A DNA stretch of 7,297 nt, taken from positions 1 through 7,297 of the forward strand of contig DAOVAK010000125.1 in assembly GCA_030671095.1 (NCBI GenBank), given 5' to 3'. Source of the stretch: Deltaproteobacteria bacterium. Its GTDB lineage: Bacteria > Desulfobacterota > DSM-4660 > Desulfatiglandales > HGW-15. How positions within the stretch are numbered: position 1 is the stretch's first letter; each line of letters starts with the position of its first letter. The translations under genes and the position numbers were made by a program. Below are positions 5,686-7,297 of this stretch, in pieces. The notes beneath the pieces are model-generated. The model saw only the letters and a program-made list of their open reading frames with translations. It had not been told where the DNA came from and ran no database searches.

Positions 5686-7038
5686 ATGACGGATGTGAAA
5701 AAGTATCCCACAAAACCATTTGATTGCTGGGGCAAGGCAAAAGAACTGCGAATGGATATTTATCAGAAGCTGGCACAGAAGGCATCAGGGGAAAAGGACT
5801 GGCTCGTCGCCAGCGGGGGTACCGAAGGCCTGATCGGGCTTCCAGCCGGATTGGGGGAGGATTATGTCTTTTTCGGTGGCGAACCTTATGGCGCTTCTAC
5901 CGGTGCCATGGGGAAATCAGAGGAGATGATGGCCCATTGTGAGGCCAAGGGATATGCCAGAGACCTTTGTGGCTATTGTCGTAACTATCTTGGTTCCACC
6001 TTCGGTGATCAATTCTCTTTCGGTGGCAAGTACCCTCATCCCGACTTCTATTTCCAGCTCCACTTCTGTGACACCCACGGCAAGTGGTATCAACCGGCTG
6101 CCCGATACACGGGCAAGCCTTACTTTGTTATAGATATGGGGGCATCCTATCGATGGCCGAAATGGAACGAGAGTGAAAAGAGGAAGGAAAATAAATTTAA
6201 CTACCTCGTCATCCAGATGCACGATTCAATTGAGTGGATGCAAAGGATTACGGGCAGGACTTACGATGACGAGAGGCTGGCCGATGCGGTCTATAACGAG
6301 ATCATGTCCACCTCAAAATGGGCGAAGTGCTGCGAACTCAATAAGCATATTCCCGCCCCAATGGATGAAAAATCCATGTACGCCTTCTATATCATTCATG
6401 TGCTCCTGAGACACACGAGCGAAGCGGTTGAATTTTTTGACATGCTTTATGACGAACTTCAGGATCGAATCGCCAACGGTATTGCCGGGGTGGAGTATGA
6501 ACGATTCAGAGTGGTTCATAACAGCCAGCCTCCATGGTATGCGCTGCATATGTTTCGGTACATGGAGAAATTCGGCGTGGTCTGTGTTGGAAGCCAGTAT
6601 GATTTCATGCTTTCAGGAGGGTGGGATTACTATTACGATGAGAACGACATCCCCAATATCCGGGCAGGCGAACCACCGACTGATCTTAAAGACAGGGTCA
6701 AGACGAGAGACGGGGCGCTTAAAGCTATGGCTTCCTGGATTCTTGACTACGGCCTGACCATAAGGAGCTTTCGTTTTCCCATGATAGAGAGACGAAATAT
6801 CGATGTGGCCATAGCCCGGGACTGGAATTGTCAGGGCGCAGTGATGCATCTCAATCGTGGTTGCGAGGGTTGGGCTGTAGGGCAATTGGAAGTAAGAAGA
6901 GCCCTCGTTGAAGCGGGTTTTCCGGTTCTCACCTACGAAGGAAATGTGGCTGATCCCCGTGAATTTGACGAGGCCAGAACCTTTGCCCGCATTAATGCTT
7001 TTATGGAGAGTCAGGGGCTTAAGAAGCTGGTCAATTAA
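5686..7038 (+). CDS. bzdO: Benzoyl-CoA reductase, Bzd-type, catalytic subunit O
   Basis: This is the larger subunit of the ring-reducing heterodimer, partner of BzdN, also distantly related to 2-hydroxyacyl-CoA dehydratase components. At 450 residues it has the length of BzdO. Recognisable stretches are SGGTEGLIGLPAGLGEDYVFFGGEPYG within 43-69, DLCGYCRN (Cys95, Cys98), LHFCDTHGKWYQP (Cys128), MHLNRGCEGWA (387-397, Cys393) and the C-terminal GNVADPREFDEARTFARI. The LNRGCE cysteine corresponds in position to the late conserved cluster cysteine of the superfamily. Other cysteines that may be ligands are Cys98 and Cys128. The start is supported by GAGGGGG (5674-5680) five bases before ATG. It is the last gene of the run: no ferredoxin gene follows, unlike in Azoarcus where one lies in the same operon; instead an inverted-repeat element begins right after the stop codon. 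Confidence 0.87.
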   Translation: MTDVKKYPTKPFDCWGKAKELRMDIYQKLAQKASGEKDWLVASGGTEGLIGLPAGLGEDYVFFGGEPYGASTGAMGKSEEMMAHCEAKGYARDLCGYCRNYLGSTFGDQFSFGGKYPHPDFYFQLHFCDTHGKWYQPAARYTGKPYFVIDMGASYRWPKWNESEKRKENKFNYLVIQMHDSIEWMQRITGRTYDDERLADAVYNEIMSTSKWAKCCELNKHIPAPMDEKSMYAFYIIHVLLRHTSEAVEFFDMLYDELQDRIANGIAGVEYERFRVVHNSQPPWYALHMFRYMEKFGVVCVGSQYDFMLSGGWDYYYDENDIPNIRAGEPPTDLKDRVKTRDGALKAMASWILDYGLTIRSFRFPMIERRNIDVAIARDWNCQGAVMHLNRGCEGWAVGQLEVRRALVEAGFPVLTYEGNVADPREFDEARTFARINAFMESQGLKKLVN

Positions 7039-7296
7039 TTTTGACGGCTTCGTAAAAAGTCCAACTGCTGCGTTACGCTTCATCCCCGCCCTGTTAGATA
7101 CGTGCTAACAGCTATCGGGGGTATATTGGGTGATACCACATCTTATAGATTGGAAACGTTCCGGTCGTCATTATCTAACAGGGTAAATCATTGCGGCGTA
7201 CTGTAAGTACGCCTCATTCCTCAAGATTCGCAAGCCTTGCATTTGGAGCTTTTTATTTTGCCGTCCCATTTTTGACTTTTTACGAGTTAATCAAAA
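7039..7296. mobile_element. MITE-like element with terminal inverted repeats
   Basis: The left end TTTTGA-N6-CGTAAAAAGTC (7039-7061) is matched in inverted orientation at 7274-7296, with 18 of 23 positions identical and the 11-base core perfect. No coding frame of note lies inside. Internal structure includes CTGTTAG/CTAACAG (7091-7097 with 7105-7111), a perfect 12-base inverted pair CCCTGTTAGATA (7089-7100) with 7172-7183, and the hairpin GGCGTACT-GTA-AGTACGCC (7195-7213). The size of 258 bp, lack of genes and structured ends fit a non-autonomous miniature element; from memory, similar CGTAAAAAGTC-ended repeats are common in Desulfobacterota genomes. It starts directly at the bzdO stop codon, so the transcript would run into it. 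The right flank is only one base, so a target duplication cannot be tested. Confidence 0.65.
7195..7213 (+). repeat. Perfect hairpin inside the terminal element
   Basis: An eight-base stem GGCGTACT/AGTACGCC with a three-base GTA loop. No T run follows directly, so it does not look like a classical intrinsic terminator, though it could protect or end the bzd transcript. Confidence 0.6.
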
Positions 7297-7297
7297 T

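Noticed and set aside
6613..7083. Minus-strand 156-codon open frame over the end of bzdO
   Set aside because: It overlaps conserved bzdO motifs and begins inside the inverted-repeat element; no independent support.
7039..7296. CRISPR array or group II intron at the right end
   Set aside because: No evenly spaced direct repeats and no intron domain features; the structure is a single pair of inverted ends with internal hairpins.

Overview
The window carries most of a class I (ATP-dependent) benzoyl-CoA reductase operon of the Bzd subtype. It lies next to the gene for 6-hydroxycyclohex-1-ene-1-carbonyl-CoA dehydrogenase and downstream of a TetR-family regulator. This is central anaerobic aromatic degradation. 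The host is therefore an anaerobe that dearomatises benzoyl-CoA or a close analogue. Moderate GC, strong AGGAGG-type ribosome binding sites and the repeat at the right end fit a Desulfobacterota-like (former deltaproteobacterial) genome, but taxonomy cannot be fixed from this window.

Layout: 1-300 is gene debris on the minus strand. 284-555 (minus) is a broken alpha/beta-hydrolase gene resembling 3-oxoadipate enol-lactonase, with a one-base frameshift and loss of everything after about residue 90. 556-823 is an AT-rich intergenic stretch with a TTGACA box and a palindrome. 824/842-1402 (+) is the TetR-type regulator. 1403-1613 holds a probable promoter with a TATAAT box abutting a sequence shared with the regulator's own promoter. 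From 1614 all genes run on the plus strand: had (1614-2720), bzdP (2784-3548, TTG start), bzdQ (3563-4495), bzdN (4530-5672) and bzdO (5686-7038). The intergenic gaps are 63, 14, 34 and 13 bases, so they are almost certainly one transcription unit. Immediately after the bzdO stop codon sits a 258-bp element with terminal inverted repeats and internal hairpins, with no coding capacity, resembling a MITE.

How the genes work together: BzdP and BzdQ form the ATP-hydrolysing [4Fe-4S] electron-activating module. They drive electrons into the BzdN/BzdO module, which reduces the aromatic ring of benzoyl-CoA to cyclohexa-1,5-diene-1-carbonyl-CoA. A dienoyl-CoA hydratase, not in this window, makes 6-hydroxycyclohex-1-ene-1-carbonyl-CoA, which Had oxidises with NAD+ to the 6-oxo compound for ring opening by a hydrolase that is also not in this window. 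The ferredoxin donor and the CoA ligase are likewise absent here. The TetR protein probably represses its own gene and the had-bzdPQNO operon and is relieved by a CoA-thioester or related ligand; this is an inference from the shared AACGTTAGAT sequence at both promoters.

The system itself is known. The less ordinary points are the gene order, the TetR control, the broken hydrolase and composite debris upstream, and the inverted-repeat element directly abutting the operon's end.
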